A stretch of DNA of 64,000 nucleotides, taken from Paraburkholderia phytofirmans PsJN. GTDB taxonomy: Bacteria > Pseudomonadota > Gammaproteobacteria > Burkholderiales > Burkholderiaceae. Shown in pieces: positions 26,701-37,377 of this stretch. A program made the position numbers and the translations under genes. The stretch's first letter is position 1. Every line of letters starts with the position of its first letter. The notes below the pieces were generated by a model, which searched no databases, was not told the origin of the DNA, and saw only the letters and a list, made by a program, of their open reading frames with translations. The stretch spans positions 3,162,001-3,226,000 of the forward strand of contig NC_010681.1 in NCBI RefSeq assembly GCF_000020125.1, read 5' to 3'.

Positions 26701-27016
26701 GGCGAAGAGGACGTCTCGTTTGTCTTGTGTGATGGCTTGTAGCTTCTGGGTGTGACGCTCGGTTTGCGCTTGCCGCTTGTTGACGCGGCACTACGCCGGA
26801 CTAGATGCGTGCAAGAGCGGATTATTGTGGCTTCTGCTGCGAGGAATCCGGTATTCGCATTCCGCCCTGCTCGGCGCGCGCGATCGTGTTGAAGATCGCC
26901 TTCCAGCCAGCGCGAGGATCGGTGCTTCGCGGGTCGGTGGACGATACGACGCGATCCCGAGTTGCCGTTTCCGCGGGTTCGGTCGCGTGCTCATCCCGCA
27001 AACTCCCTCCGAGCAC
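26701..27016. other. Intergenic stretch, no feature recognised
   Basis: 316 bp between two leftward genes. Open frames exist on both strands but with no ribosome site or recognisable motif. Presumably holds the Nudix gene promoter. Confidence 0.4.
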
Positions 27017-28048
27017 TCACGCCGCGCACAACTCGCGCACCTCGGCGGCGAACCGCTCGACCGTTTCCGGCTGCGTATCCCACGCGCACATCAGCCGGCA
27101 GCCGCCCGCGCCGATGAATTCGTAGAACTTCCAGCCTCGCGCGCGCATGGCCTTGGCGGCTTGCGCGGGCAATTGCGCAAAGACTGCGTTCGATTCTCCG
27201 GGGAACATAATGCTCACGCCCGGAATTTCCTGCAACCGCGTTTGCAGCAGTTGCGCCATCGCGTTCGCGTGACGCGCGTTGCGCAGCCACACGTCGTTGT
27301 CCAGCAGACCGAGCCAGGGCGCGGAAATGAAGCGCATCTTCGAGGCCAGTTGGCCGGCCTGCTTCAGGCGGTAAGCGAAATCGTCGGCCAGCGCGCGATC
27401 GAAGAACACCACCGCTTCACCCACCGGCAAGCCGTTCTTGGTGCCGCCGAAACACAGCACGTCGACGCCCGCGCGCCAAGTGATCTCCGACGGATGCACG
27501 TCCAGCGCGGCGACCGCGTTGGCGAAACGCGCGCCGTCCATGTGCACTTTCAGATGACGCCGTTTGGCGATCGCCGCGATCGCCCGCACTTCCTCGACGC
27601 TGTAGACCGTGCCGACTTCCGTCGACTGGGTCAGCGTGACGACTTTCGGCTTCGGGTAATGGATGTCGGCGCGGCGGGTGACCACGGCTTCGATCGCATC
27701 CGGCGTGAGCTTGCCGCCGATGCCCGGCGCGGTCAGCAGCTTCGAGCCGTTCGAGAAGAACTCCGGGCCGCCGCATTCGTCGGTCTCGATGTGCGCGAGC
27801 TCGTGGCAGATTACCGAGTGATACGACTGGCACAGCGACGCGAGCGCCAGCGAATTGGCCGCCGTGCCGTTGAATACGAAGAACACTTCGCAGTCGGTCT
27901 GGAACAGTTCGCGCAGACGGTCGCACACCTGGTTGGTCCAGGAATCGTCGCCGTAGGCCGGCTCGTGGCCGCTGTTGTTGGCGGCGATCAGCGCGTCGAG
28001 CGCTTCGGGACAGATACCGGCGTAGTTGTCGGACGCGAAATGTTGCAT
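27017..28048 (-). CDS. ltaE: Low-specificity threonine aldolase
   Basis: 343 residues, PLP fold-type I enzyme that splits L-threonine/allo-threonine to glycine and acetaldehyde. The Schiff-base Lys is in LCFGGTKNGLPVG, the PLP-binding Asp/His/Arg region in KVHMDGARFANA, and the N-terminus FASDNYAGICPEAL is family-typical. Could equally be a beta-hydroxy-aspartate or phenylserine aldolase; the family is promiscuous. Confidence 0.88.
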   Translation of the reverse strand: MQHFASDNYAGICPEALDALIAANNSGHEPAYGDDSWTNQVCDRLRELFQTDCEVFFVFNGTAANSLALASLCQSYHSVICHELAHIETDECGGPEFFSNGSKLLTAPGIGGKLTPDAIEAVVTRRADIHYPKPKVVTLTQSTEVGTVYSVEEVRAIAAIAKRRHLKVHMDGARFANAVAALDVHPSEITWRAGVDVLCFGGTKNGLPVGEAVVFFDRALADDFAYRLKQAGQLASKMRFISAPWLGLLDNDVWLRNARHANAMAQLLQTRLQEIPGVSIMFPGESNAVFAQLPAQAAKAMRARGWKFYEFIGAGGCRLMCAWDTQPETVERFAAEVRELCAA

Positions 28049-28173
28049 GGCGGGCGGCGCGTCCGGCGATGGGCGCGCTGGGATGACGGGAAAGCGGTCA
28101 TTTTAGTGCGCGCTGCGGTTATTTGTTTTCCGGCGGATGCAGCGTGGGCAGCGACGCCTTTATCGATGTGCGC

Positions 28174-29439
28174 TCAGTTGCAGCCGCAATTGGGCATGCG
28201 GCCCCGGCCGCGCGGGATGCGCGCGACGGCGATCAACCCGGCCGCGCCCACCAGCAACGCGCCCGCCGCCAGCCACAAGGCTGGCGAAAACGAGCCGGTC
28301 TGCTCGGCGATCGGCGCGGCAACCAGCGGGCCGACAATCTGGCCGACGCCGTAGGCCGCCGTCGCGTAGCCCATCAGACCGGCAGCGTCGTCGCCACGCA
28401 GACGCCGCGCCTCACGCATCGCGAACAGCGTGATCGCGGTGAACGGCAGGCCGATCAAGATGCTGCCGAACGAGAAGCCGCCTGCCGTCGGCCAGACAAT
28501 GCCGAGGGCGATGCCGCACGCTTGCAGCACATAGCAGCCGGCGAGCAGCGAGCGGTTGTCCCAATGCACCGGCAAACGCGCCGCCAGCAGCGCGCCGACG
28601 ATCAGCGCCGCGCCGAACATCGGCCAGAACAGGTCGGGCCATGATGAGCCGGGCAAGGCGTGACGCGCGATGACAGGCAGGAACGTCGCGGTGATGATGT
28701 AGCCGAAACCGGGGATGCCGTAGAGGAGGATGAGCCAGAGGGCGTCGGCGCGGTGGGGCGTGGGGTGGTGGGTGGCGCGGGTGGCGGGTTGGGTTGCGGT
28801 GGGTTGCGCGGCGGTGGGTTGCGCGGCGGCACCTGACGCCGCGCCAAACACCGGCCAAACCAAAATCGACAGAACCGCCGCAATCAGCCCGAACCCGAGC
28901 CATCCCGTCGTGGCCCCATACCCACCCGCCACGCTGACCAGCAGCCCCGTGCCGACGATGCCCACGCCCGGTCCCGTGTAGATCACCCCGCCCCACCCGT
29001 GCGCACCGAGTTCGGCGAGCCGCCGCAAGCCCCACTGCGACGCGAATACGAACGTCCAGGCGCTAACCGCGCCCGCGATGAACCGTACCGCCGCCCAGAT
29101 CCAGAACTGGCTCGTCACGCCCATCATCAACGTCAGCAACACGGTCGCGGCAAGCCCCGCGCGCACCATGCGCGCCGGCGCGATCCGCAGCGCCGCGCAC
29201 GTGAGCGCGCCGACGAAATACCCCGCGTAATTGAACGACGCCAGCCAGCCGCCATGCTGAATATCGAGCTGCGGCTGACCGAACCCGCTGCCGTGAAGCA
29301 TCAGCGGCAAAAGCGGCGTGAATGCGAATCGCCCGATACCGAGCGCGACGGCCAGCGTGACCATGCAGGCGAGCGCTGCGCGGCGGGCGGCGTGGCGTTC
29401 GGCGAAGCCGCCGTGCGCGGTGGAGGCGAGGTCGTTCAT
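28174..29439 (-). CDS. YbfB/YjiJ-family MFS transporter
   Basis: 421 residues from the ATG at 29439 (a TTG at 29451 is the alternative). Twelve hydrophobic segments with the family opening LGIGRFAFTPLLPLM. The central cytoplasmic loop is a low-complexity AAQPTAAQPTATQPAT stretch coded by short direct DNA repeats (28795-28835) and may vary between strains. Divergent from a LysR gene whose start is 114 bp away, so probably regulated by it. Substrate unknown. Confidence 0.88.
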   Translation of the reverse strand: MNDLASTAHGGFAERHAARRAALACMVTLAVALGIGRFAFTPLLPLMLHGSGFGQPQLDIQHGGWLASFNYAGYFVGALTCAALRIAPARMVRAGLAATVLLTLMMGVTSQFWIWAAVRFIAGAVSAWTFVFASQWGLRRLAELGAHGWGGVIYTGPGVGIVGTGLLVSVAGGYGATTGWLGFGLIAAVLSILVWPVFGAASGAAAQPTAAQPTATQPATRATHHPTPHRADALWLILLYGIPGFGYIITATFLPVIARHALPGSSWPDLFWPMFGAALIVGALLAARLPVHWDNRSLLAGCYVLQACGIALGIVWPTAGGFSFGSILIGLPFTAITLFAMREARRLRGDDAAGLMGYATAAYGVGQIVGPLVAAPIAEQTGSFSPALWLAAGALLVGAAGLIAVARIPRGRGRMPNCGCN

Positions 29440-29553
29440 GGGCAAGGGCAATAAATGCAGTCAACGGGTCAGATGGCGTACGTCCATACTAGCTTGACCT
29501 TTCAATCACGAAAAATGAATAATTCGGATATCACCCATCGCCGAGAGAGAATC

Positions 29554-30471
29554 ATGGATCTGGCCGCTTTGACCATTTTTCGCGCCGTCGTGCGGGAAAA
29601 CGGCGTGACGCGCGCTGCCGCCAAGCTCAATCGCGTGCAATCGAACGTGACCACGCGCATCAAGCAGCTCGAGGAGCAATTGGGCACCGACCTGTTCATC
29701 CGCGACGGGCGTCGTCTCGTACTGACGCCAGCAGGCGAGACGCTGCTGCCGTATGCCGAGCGCCTGCTCGCGCTCGCGGATGAAGCGCGCCACGCGGTGC
29801 GTGAGGATCGCCCAAGTGGACGGCTGCGTCTGGGCACGATGGAGAGTGTCGCCGCGACGCGACTTCCCGCACTGCTCGCGCGCTATCACCAGCAGTGGCC
29901 CGCCGTCGCGCTGGAACTCGAGATCGGCACGACTGGCAAGCTGATCGAGCGGGTGCGTGAATTCGAAGTGGATGCGGCTTTGGTGGCGACGCCGTTGGAC
30001 CGCGCCACGCTCGGCGATTTATTCGAATCGGTGCCGGTGTTTCGGGAAGAACTGGTGATGCTGACGCCGCGCGGGCATCGGCCGATTCGCGACGTACGGG
30101 ACATTGCGTTGTCGACGCTGATCGCGTTCGAGCGCGGCTGTGCTTACCGGTCTTATATCGAGAAGTGGTATCTGGAGCACGGCGTGAGGCCGGCGCGCGT
30201 GCTGGAACTGGGCTCGTATCACGCAATCGTGGCTTGCGTGGCCGCAGGCGCGGGGGTTGCGGTCGCGCCCCGGTCGGTGCTGAATTTGCAGACCGACGCC
30301 AGCAATATCGCGGTGCATGAATTGCCCGATATCGGCGTGATCGAGACACTGCTGGTGTGGCGACGCGGACATTTTTCGTCCGCGCTGAACGCGCTGAAGC
30401 AGGCGCTTGTGATGCGGCAGGATGCCGTGAATTCGACCGGGATTGCGACCGTTGCGGAGGGTGCAGTCTGA
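29554..30471 (+). CDS. LysR-family transcriptional regulator
   Basis: 305 residues. N-terminal winged HTH (about 1-60: ALTIFRAVVRENGVTRAAAK, then LNRVQSNVTTRIKQLEEQLG) and a LysR substrate-binding domain (about 88-295). Start at 29554 fits the typical MDLxAL-type LysR beginning; a longer frame from 29455 would overlap the presumed promoter. Likely controls the divergent MFS transporter gene and itself. Confidence 0.9.
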   Translation: MDLAALTIFRAVVRENGVTRAAAKLNRVQSNVTTRIKQLEEQLGTDLFIRDGRRLVLTPAGETLLPYAERLLALADEARHAVREDRPSGRLRLGTMESVAATRLPALLARYHQQWPAVALELEIGTTGKLIERVREFEVDAALVATPLDRATLGDLFESVPVFREELVMLTPRGHRPIRDVRDIALSTLIAFERGCAYRSYIEKWYLEHGVRPARVLELGSYHAIVACVAAGAGVAVAPRSVLNLQTDASNIAVHELPDIGVIETLLVWRRGHFSSALNALKQALVMRQDAVNSTGIATVAEGAV

Positions 30472-30568
30472 TTTTTGGCTGCGTCGCCGGCATCCGTCAA
30501 AACGAACACTGCGAGCAAAATCAAGGCTCGGAGCGCGGCCAATCCAAAACCCGGCGCACCTGACTCTG

Positions 30569-30592
30569 AAAAAAAACTTAGGCCACGCTAAA
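30569..30592 (-). terminator. Possible terminator after alaS
   Basis: On the minus strand a short stem TTAG-N6-CTAA is followed by a run of eight T. The stem is weak (4-5 bp), so confidence is low, but the place, 50 bp beyond the alaS stop, fits. Confidence 0.35.
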
Positions 30593-30642
30593 CGCCCGAA
30601 TTTCCGGCGCCCCGCGTGGCCCACCCAATCACATCAGCAGAA

Positions 30643-33267
30643 TTAAAGCTGGCCTTCGACCCAACCCTTGACGCCAGCCAGCGCCGCCGGAAGATTCGCC
30701 GGCTCGGTGCCACCAGCCTGAGCCATGTCCGGACGGCCGCCGCCCTTGCCGCCGACTTGCTGCGCCACGAAGTTGACCAGTTCGCCCGCCTTGACCTTCT
30801 TGCTCGCGTCCGCCGTGACGCCGGCGATCAGACTCACCTTGCCGCCTTCGACCGACGCCAGCACGATCGCCGCGCTCTTCAGCTTGTCCTTCAGCTTGTC
30901 GACGGTTTCGCGCAGCGTCTTGACGTCCGCGCCTTCGAGCGTGGCCGCCAGCACGTGTACGCCGCCTACTTCGATCGCCTGACCCGCCAGCTCGTCGCCC
31001 TGGCTCGACGCCATCTTCGATTTCAGCGCGCTCAGTTCCTTCTCCAGCGACTTCACCTGATCCTGGACCTGCGTGATCCGCTGCGTCAGTTCCGACGGTT
31101 GCGCCTTCAACACAGCCGCGGCCGCATTGATGCGCGCGTCGAGGTCTTGCACGAAGCGCACGGCATTGTCGCCCGTGATCGCTTCCACGCGACGGATGCC
31201 CGCCGCCACGCCGCCTTCCATCACGATTTTGAAGAGACCGATGTCGCCCGTGCGATGCACGTGCGTACCACCGCACAATTCACGCGAGAAGCCCAGGTCG
31301 AGCACGCGCACTTCGTCGCCGTATTTCTCGCCGAAGAGCGCCATCGCGCCGCCCTTCACCGCTTCGTCGAACGGCATGACGCGCACGATGCCCGGCGCAT
31401 TCGCCAGCACTTCGGCGTTGACGATTTCCTCGACGCGGCGGATCTGCTCGTCCGTCATCGGCGCATTGTGCGCGAAGTCGAAACGGGTCTTGTCCGCGTC
31501 GACGAGCGAGCCCTTCTGCTGCACGTGCGAACCGAGCACTTCACGCAGCGCCTTGTGCATCAAGTGCGTGGCCGAGTGGTTGCGAGCCGTGCGAGCGCGA
31601 CGCACCGCGTCGATCTCCGCCTTGACGACGTCGCCCACCTTTAGCGTGCCCTGTTCGAGCGTGCCGTGATGACCGACCACGTCGGCCTGCACCTTCAGCG
31701 TATCGCTTACCGCGAAGCGCACGCTCGCGTTGGCCAGCACGCCCTGGTCGCCGACCTGGCCGCCCGACTCCGCGTAGAACGGCGTGTGGTCCAGCACGAC
31801 GACAGCCTGCCGGCCGTCACGCACTTCCTTCACCGAGGCGCCGTCCACATACAGCGCGATTACCTTTGCGTCGTCGAAGACGATTTCTTCGTAACCGTGG
31901 AATGTGGTCTTCGCGCCCGAATATTCGAGGCCTTGCGCCATCTTGAACTTGCCCGCCGCGCGAGCCTGTTCGCGCTGACGCGCCATGGCTTCGTCGAAGG
32001 CGGCTTCGTCGACCGTCACTTCGCGCTCGCGGCACACGTCTGCCGTCAGATCCAGCGGGAAGCCGTATGTGTCGTGCAGCTTGAATGCGAGTTCGCCGTC
32101 GAGCGTCTTGCCGCCCTTGGCTTCGAGGTCGGCCAACGCGCTCTCGAGAATCGACATGCCGTGTTCGATGGTCTCGAAGAAGCGCTCTTCTTCCTGACGC
32201 AGCACGTCGGTCACGCGTTGTTCGGCTTCCTTCAGTTCCGGGTACGCGTCGCCCATTTGCGCAACAAGGTCGGCCACCATGCGATGGAAGAACGAACCCT
32301 TCTTGCCCAGCTTGTAGCCATGGCGGATCGCGCGGCGCACGATGCGGCGCAGCACGTAGCCGCGGCCTTCGTTGCCCGGAATCACACCGTCGACAATCAG
32401 GAACGAGCACGCGCGGATGTGATCGGCGATCACCTTCAGCGAGTTGTTGGTCAGATCGCTCACGCCGGTTTCGCGGCCGGCCGCTTTGATCAGCGCCTGG
32501 AACAGGTCGATCTCGTAGTTGCTGTGCACGTGCTGCAGCACGGCGGCGATACGCTCCAGACCCATGCCGGTGTCGACGCACTGCTTGGGCAGCGGCGTCA
32601 TGTTGCCTTGCGCGTCGCGGCTGAACTGCATGAACACGAGATTCCAGATCTCGATGTAGCGGTCGCCGTCTTCCTCGGGCGATCCCGGCGGGCCACCCCA
32701 AACGTCCGGACCGTGGTCGTAGAAGATTTCCGAGCACGGGCCGCACGGACCGACATCGGCCATCTGCCAGAAGTTGTCCGACGCGTAGCGCGCGCCCTTG
32801 TTGTCGCCGATGCGGATGATGCGCTCGACCGGCACGCCCACTTCTTTCGCCCAGATGTCGTGCGCTTCGTCGTCTTCGTGATAGACGGTGACCCACAGCT
32901 TGTCTTTCGGCAGCTGATACACGCCCGTGAGCAGCTCCCACGCGTAGTGGATCGCGTCGCGCTTGAAGTAGTCGCCGAACGAGAAGTTGCCCAGCATTTC
33001 GAAGAACGTGTGGTGACGCGCGGTGTAGCCGACGTTTTCCAGATCGTTATGCTTGCCGCCGGCGCGCACGCTGCGCTGCGCGGTCGTGGCTCGCGAATAC
33101 GGGCGCGATTCCGCGCCGAGGAACACATCTTTGAACTGCACCATTCCCGAATTGGTAAAGAGCAGCGTCGGATCGTTGCCGGGCACAAGGCTCGACGAGC
33201 GAACGATCGTATGGCCCTTCGATTCGAAGAACTTGAGGAATTTCTCGCGGATTTCGGCGGCTTTCAT
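30643..33267 (-). CDS. alaS: Alanine--tRNA ligase
   Basis: 874 residues, class II synthetase with full domain set. The aminoacylation domain has [17 protein letters not shown] and the class II region [19 protein letters not shown]. The editing domain has zinc-binding HSATHLMH and CGGTH. The C-terminal oligomerisation/DHHA1 domain has the Gly-rich [15 protein letters not shown]. Length equals the bacterial standard (about 875). Converges with the LysR gene. Confidence 0.97.
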   Translation of the reverse strand: MKAAEIREKFLKFFESKGHTIVRSSSLVPGNDPTLLFTNSGMVQFKDVFLGAESRPYSRATTAQRSVRAGGKHNDLENVGYTARHHTFFEMLGNFSFGDYFKRDAIHYAWELLTGVYQLPKDKLWVTVYHEDDEAHDIWAKEVGVPVERIIRIGDNKGARYASDNFWQMADVGPCGPCSEIFYDHGPDVWGGPPGSPEEDGDRYIEIWNLVFMQFSRDAQGNMTPLPKQCVDTGMGLERIAAVLQHVHSNYEIDLFQALIKAAGRETGVSDLTNNSLKVIADHIRACSFLIVDGVIPGNEGRGYVLRRIVRRAIRHGYKLGKKGSFFHRMVADLVAQMGDAYPELKEAEQRVTDVLRQEEERFFETIEHGMSILESALADLEAKGGKTLDGELAFKLHDTYGFPLDLTADVCREREVTVDEAAFDEAMARQREQARAAGKFKMAQGLEYSGAKTTFHGYEEIVFDDAKVIALYVDGASVKEVRDGRQAVVVLDHTPFYAESGGQVGDQGVLANASVRFAVSDTLKVQADVVGHHGTLEQGTLKVGDVVKAEIDAVRRARTARNHSATHLMHKALREVLGSHVQQKGSLVDADKTRFDFAHNAPMTDEQIRRVEEIVNAEVLANAPGIVRVMPFDEAVKGGAMALFGEKYGDEVRVLDLGFSRELCGGTHVHRTGDIGLFKIVMEGGVAAGIRRVEAITGDNAVRFVQDLDARINAAAAVLKAQPSELTQRITQVQDQVKSLEKELSALKSKMASSQGDELAGQAIEVGGVHVLAATLEGADVKTLRETVDKLKDKLKSAAIVLASVEGGKVSLIAGVTADASKKVKAGELVNFVAQQVGGKGGGRPDMAQAGGTEPANLPAALAGVKGWVEGQL

Positions 33268-33353
33268 AGCGGGCGGGGGACGGGTTTGCCAGTTCCCTGG
33301 CTGTTACCGGCGGCATCGTGAGATGCGCCAACTGTTTGTTTCTTAAACGACTG

Positions 33354-33359
33354 ATTATA
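33354..33359 (-). promoter_or_regulatory. Candidate -10 of alaS promoter
   Basis: Consensus TATAAT on the minus strand, 87 bp upstream of the alaS ATG. No strong -35 was found at 16-18 bp. Confidence 0.4.
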
Positions 33360-33597
33360 CGGGATCGGCGCCCGTGCGCGGCGGGGCGGGCTGCATGGTT
33401 GGCCGTTCGGCCAGGTTTGAACGGGCGGCGCGGGACATAACGGCGCTTTGCGGGACCCGTCATTCGTCCTATGCCCTTCGGCCGACTGCGCCTGCGCACG
33501 GGAATCGCTTAAGATTGCCTCCATCCCGCAGCGCCTCGCGCGCCGCCTGGCTACTCGCAACTACGTGCATGGGACCCGCCTTGCATGGGACCAACTA

Positions 33598-33611
33598 AGC
33601 GCTAAAGCGCT
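33598..33611. repeat. Tandem AGCGCT palindromes upstream of the CoA-transferase gene
   Basis: AGCGCT at 33598-33603 and 33606-33611, each self-complementary and spaced 8 bp start to start, 33 bp before the ATG at 33644. Possibly an operator; nothing else in the 376-bp divergent alaS gap was recognised except the alaS -10. Confidence 0.35.
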
Positions 33612-33643
33612 AACTCTGGTCGACACAGGAGACATCGAACAAT

Positions 33644-34864
33644 ATGGGCGCTCTCAGTCATATCCGCGTGCTGGATCTCACACGCGTACTCGCCGGCCCC
33701 TGGTGCGCGCAGACTCTCGCCGATTTCGGCGCCGACGTGATCAAGATCGAACGCCCCGAGGTGGGCGACGACACCCGCCACTGGGGCCCGCCGTACCTCA
33801 AGACGCCGGAAGGCGAGGACACGCGCGAGGCCGCGTACTACCTTGCAGCGAACCGCAACAAGCGCTCGGTCACCGTGGACATCGCCTCGCCAGAAGGTCA
33901 GCGGATCATTCGCGAACTGGCCGCGCAGAGCGACGTGGTGCTGGAAAACTACAAGGTCGGTCAGTTGAAAAAGTACGGTCTCGACTACGCGTCGCTCAAG
34001 GAAGTGAAGCCCGACATCGTCTATTGCTCGGTGACCGGCTTCGGGCAAACCGGCCCGTATGCGCAGCGCGCCGGGTACGACTTCATCGTGCAAGGCATCG
34101 GCGGCTTCATGAGCATTACCGGCGAGCGTGACGGCCAGCCGGGCGGCGGCCCGCAGAAGGCCGGCGTCGCGATCGCCGACCTCATGACCGGCATGTATTC
34201 GACCATCGCCGTGCTCACCGCCCTGACCCACCGTGACCGGACGGGCGAAGGCCAGTACATCGACATGGCGCTGCTCGACGTGCAGGTCGCGATGCTTGCC
34301 AACATGAACTCGAACTACCTGGCGAGCGGCCAGCCGCCGGTGCGCTGGGGCAATGCGCATCCGAACATCGTGCCGTACCAGACCTTCCAGACGAGCGACG
34401 GCTGGATCATCGTCGCGGTCGGCAACGACGGGCAGTTCCGCAAGTTCATCGAGGCGGGCGGCCGCCCGGAATTAGCGGACGACGAACGCTTTGCCACCAA
34501 CCCGGCGCGGGTGCGCAACCGCGACGTCCTCGTGCCGATTCTCGCGGAGATGGTCCGCCTGCAGGGCAAGCAGCAATGGATCGCCGCGCTCGAGGCGGCG
34601 GGTGTGCCGTGCGGACCGATCAACGATCTCGGCGAAGTCTTCGAGAACGAGCAGGTCGTGGCACGCGGGCTGCAGGTGGATCTGCCGCATCCGTCGGGCG
34701 GAACGGTCAAGCTGGTGCGCAATCCGATCAATATGACCGGCACGCCGCCTGAAGCGCTTGCCCATCCGCCCACCCTCGGGGAACACACGGAGAGCATCTT
34801 GCGCGACGTGCTGGGCTATGACGAAGCGACGATTGCCGCGTTGCGGAGCCAGTCCGTGATTTGA
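33644..34864 (+). CDS. CaiB/BaiF-family CoA-transferase
   Basis: 406 residues, class III CoA-transferase moving CoA between carboxylic acids. Conserved opening LDLTRVLAGPWCAQTLADFGADVIKIE, here split at residues 10-36, and the nucleophilic Asp predicted at residue 179 in AGVAIADLMTGMY. GGAG 15 nt upstream of the ATG. Substrates cannot be told from sequence; glutarate or another dicarboxylate is common in this family. Monocistronic between divergent alaS and a convergent hydrolase gene. Confidence 0.9.
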   Translation: MGALSHIRVLDLTRVLAGPWCAQTLADFGADVIKIERPEVGDDTRHWGPPYLKTPEGEDTREAAYYLAANRNKRSVTVDIASPEGQRIIRELAAQSDVVLENYKVGQLKKYGLDYASLKEVKPDIVYCSVTGFGQTGPYAQRAGYDFIVQGIGGFMSITGERDGQPGGGPQKAGVAIADLMTGMYSTIAVLTALTHRDRTGEGQYIDMALLDVQVAMLANMNSNYLASGQPPVRWGNAHPNIVPYQTFQTSDGWIIVAVGNDGQFRKFIEAGGRPELADDERFATNPARVRNRDVLVPILAEMVRLQGKQQWIAALEAAGVPCGPINDLGEVFENEQVVARGLQVDLPHPSGGTVKLVRNPINMTGTPPEALAHPPTLGEHTESILRDVLGYDEATIAALRSQSVI

Positions 34865-34973
34865 GTGTGCAGCCTGGCCGCCGCGAAGTCCGAAGATGCG
34901 AGGTGTGCAGAGCGGTGCCGCGCCGCGATGGACACAGCGCAGCAGCGGGCTTCCAGATCGACGGCGCGGGCGG

Positions 34974-35534
34974 CTAGCGCGGCCCGAACGAGTCCAGCCA
35001 CTCACGCCCTTCGTCCCAATCGCCGAGCCCGCTGTCCGCGTTGATATGGCCGCGCGCGCCGAGGTCGATCCAGCGGCTGCCCCACGCGCTCGCACAGGCC
35101 TGAGAAAACGGCACGCCGCCGTAGGGATCATCGCTGCTGGCAACGACAATGGTCGGAAACGGCAATTGCTTTAGCGGCACAGGTGCGAAGCCACGCGCGT
35201 CCCGCGGAAAATGCGCCCCGCCCGGATCGGGCAGCGCGACCAGCAACGCGCCCGCCACCTTCGCAAGCTGCGCGGCGCTCGCATATTGCGCCGCCCAGAA
35301 AGCCGTCGTCAGGCAGCCGAGGCTGTGCGCGGCGAAGACCACGGGCGCATCGGCGGCGGCCACGGCGGCGTCCAGCGCGCGGCACCAGGCGTCGCGCTCA
35401 GGGTGATCCCAGTCCGGCATGCGCACCCGCACGAATGCCGGATTCAGTTCTTCCCAACGCGTCTGCCAGTGGCCGGCGCCGGAGTTCTGGTAGCCCGGCA
35501 GAACCAGCGTGGTGGACTGTTTTCGTATGCTCAT
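34974..35534 (-). CDS. RBBP9/YdeN-family alpha/beta hydrolase
   Basis: 186 residues. Nucleophile Ser in AAHSLGCL, acidic residue in ASSDDPYGG and the catalytic His in GARGHINADSGLGDW form the expected triad. Start at 35534 is preceded by GGGGAA; the longer frame to 35615 lacks a site. Serine hydrolase of unknown substrate; many relatives were annotated only as conserved hydrolases. Confidence 0.87.
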   Translation of the reverse strand: MSIRKQSTTLVLPGYQNSGAGHWQTRWEELNPAFVRVRMPDWDHPERDAWCRALDAAVAAADAPVVFAAHSLGCLTTAFWAAQYASAAQLAKVAGALLVALPDPGGAHFPRDARGFAPVPLKQLPFPTIVVASSDDPYGGVPFSQACASAWGSRWIDLGARGHINADSGLGDWDEGREWLDSFGPR

Positions 35535-35622
35535 CCGCGTTCCCCGTTGAAGGTTGTTAATCGCAGTTATTGTTTTTGGCTTGCGGTCTTTGCTCGCGCG
35601 GGCGCAAGCCCGCATCGCCGCG

Positions 35623-37377
35623 TCAATGCATCACGCGCCCCACGCCCACGCCTCGCGGATCCGCCGCAGGCACGGGCGTCGTGCCGTCGATACGGATCAT
35701 CTGCACGTCGCCGTTGAACGACTGCCCTTCGAGCGTGTAGCCCTTGGCCTGCAACTGTTCGGCCAGTTCCCCCGTGATCGGACGATACGGCTCGAAATAG
35801 ATCGTCTTCTGCGGCAGCAACTGGTGGTGAAAACGCATCGCGGCGAGCGCGTCGGCGGGCGACATGTTGAAGTCGTACAGGTCGGTCATCACCTGGAAGA
35901 TCGACGTCAGGATACGCGAGCCGCCGGGTGTGCCGATCACGAGCGACACCTTGTTGTCCTTCAGCACAATGGTCGGCGTCATCGACGACAGCGGACGGCG
36001 TCCCGGCGCCACCGTGTTCACTTCGGCGCTGCTTGCGCCGGACGCGTTCGCGCCGGCGGGTTTGGTGACGAAGTCGTCCATGGCGTCGTTCAGCAGAAAG
36101 CCGGCGCCGTCCACCACCACGCCCGAACCGAAGTCGCCGTTCAGCGTGTAAGTGTTCGACACGGCGTTGCCCCACTTGTCGACCACGGAGAAGTGCGTGG
36201 TTTGGACCTTCTCCGGCGCCGCGTCGCCGAGGCCAGGCTTGACCGGCGTCGCGCCCGGCACTTCGTCGGGTTTGACTTCGTCGGCGCGCTGCGCGAGGTA
36301 GGCGTCGTCGATCAGTTTACCGGTCGGCACCTTGTACGCATCCGGATCGGCCAGGTATTGCTGGCGATCGGCGAACACGCGGTCCTCGATCTGCGCGATC
36401 AGATGGATGTACGGCACGGAATTCAGCTCAAGGCCATCGAACGCCTGCTTCAGGTCGGCCTTCATCTTCAGCATCTGGATCAGACCCACGCCGCCCGAAC
36501 TCGGCGGCGGCGCGGTGACGACCTGATAGCCGTTCCAGTCGGCGGTAAGCGGCTGGCGCCACACGGCCTTGTATTGAATCAGATCCTGTTTCGTGACGAG
36601 ACCGTGGCCGTACATCTGCTGGGCGATCAGGTCGGCGGTGCGGCCTTCATAGAATTCACGCCCGCCGTCGCTTGCAATGCGCGACAGGGTCTGCGCCAGT
36701 TCGGGCTGGCGATACGTCACGCCCGCCTTGAGATTGGAGAAGTAGGCGTCGAAGTTGGTCTTGCCAGCGAAACTCTTCGCCGCCGCGTCGTGGCGTTGCT
36801 GCAACCACGGTTCGACCTGGAAACCGTCGGTGGCGTAGCGGACCGCGGGCGCGAGCACCTGCTTCCACTTCAGTTTGCCGAAACGCTGCTGCGCTTCCCA
36901 CATGCCCTCGACGGTGCCCGGCACGCCCACCGCGCGATGCCCGACGGCGCTCATACCCGGCAGCAGATTGCCCTTGTCGTCGAGATACATGTCGCGGGTC
37001 GCCTGTTGCGGCGCGCTCTCGCGATAGTCGAGAAAGTACGGCTTGCCGTCCATGAACACGGTCATGAACCCACCGCCGCCGAGGTTGCCCGCATCCGGCG
37101 CGGTCACGGCCAGGGTGAAGGCGACGGCGACGGCGGCATCCACCGCGTTGCCGCCGGCGGCGAAGATCTGCTGCGCCGCGTCAGCGCTGTAGCGGTCCGG
37201 CACGGCCACCGCCGAGGCGTCGAACACGGCCCTGGGCGGCGGCGTTTTCGCCAGCGCGACCGCGGGCGCGGCCACGCCGCCCGCAAAACCGGCGAGTACA
37301 GCCGACACCGTCAGGATCCGGGTCAGGGAGAGAAAAGTGAAAGGCGCGCGAGGCGCGCCGTGCGTCGGGACAGACAT
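35623..37377 (-). CDS. ggt: Gamma-glutamyltransferase precursor
   Basis: 584 residues. Signal peptide ends near residue 43 (AVALA-K), so periplasmic. The proenzyme cleaves itself before the nucleophile Thr393 in VQTTHFSVVD (Thr391 in E. coli), giving large and small subunits. GNAVDAAVAVAFTLAV and the glycine-rich TAPPPSSGG are family-typical. Would hydrolyse or transpeptidate glutathione gamma-glutamyl groups. Start at 37377 has GGAG upstream; the frame runs further up without a site. Confidence 0.93.
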   Translation of the reverse strand: MSVPTHGAPRAPFTFLSLTRILTVSAVLAGFAGGVAAPAVALAKTPPPRAVFDASAVAVPDRYSADAAQQIFAAGGNAVDAAVAVAFTLAVTAPDAGNLGGGGFMTVFMDGKPYFLDYRESAPQQATRDMYLDDKGNLLPGMSAVGHRAVGVPGTVEGMWEAQQRFGKLKWKQVLAPAVRYATDGFQVEPWLQQRHDAAAKSFAGKTNFDAYFSNLKAGVTYRQPELAQTLSRIASDGGREFYEGRTADLIAQQMYGHGLVTKQDLIQYKAVWRQPLTADWNGYQVVTAPPPSSGGVGLIQMLKMKADLKQAFDGLELNSVPYIHLIAQIEDRVFADRQQYLADPDAYKVPTGKLIDDAYLAQRADEVKPDEVPGATPVKPGLGDAAPEKVQTTHFSVVDKWGNAVSNTYTLNGDFGSGVVVDGAGFLLNDAMDDFVTKPAGANASGASSAEVNTVAPGRRPLSSMTPTIVLKDNKVSLVIGTPGGSRILTSIFQVMTDLYDFNMSPADALAAMRFHHQLLPQKTIYFEPYRPITGELAEQLQAKGYTLEGQSFNGDVQMIRIDGTTPVPAADPRGVGVGRVMH

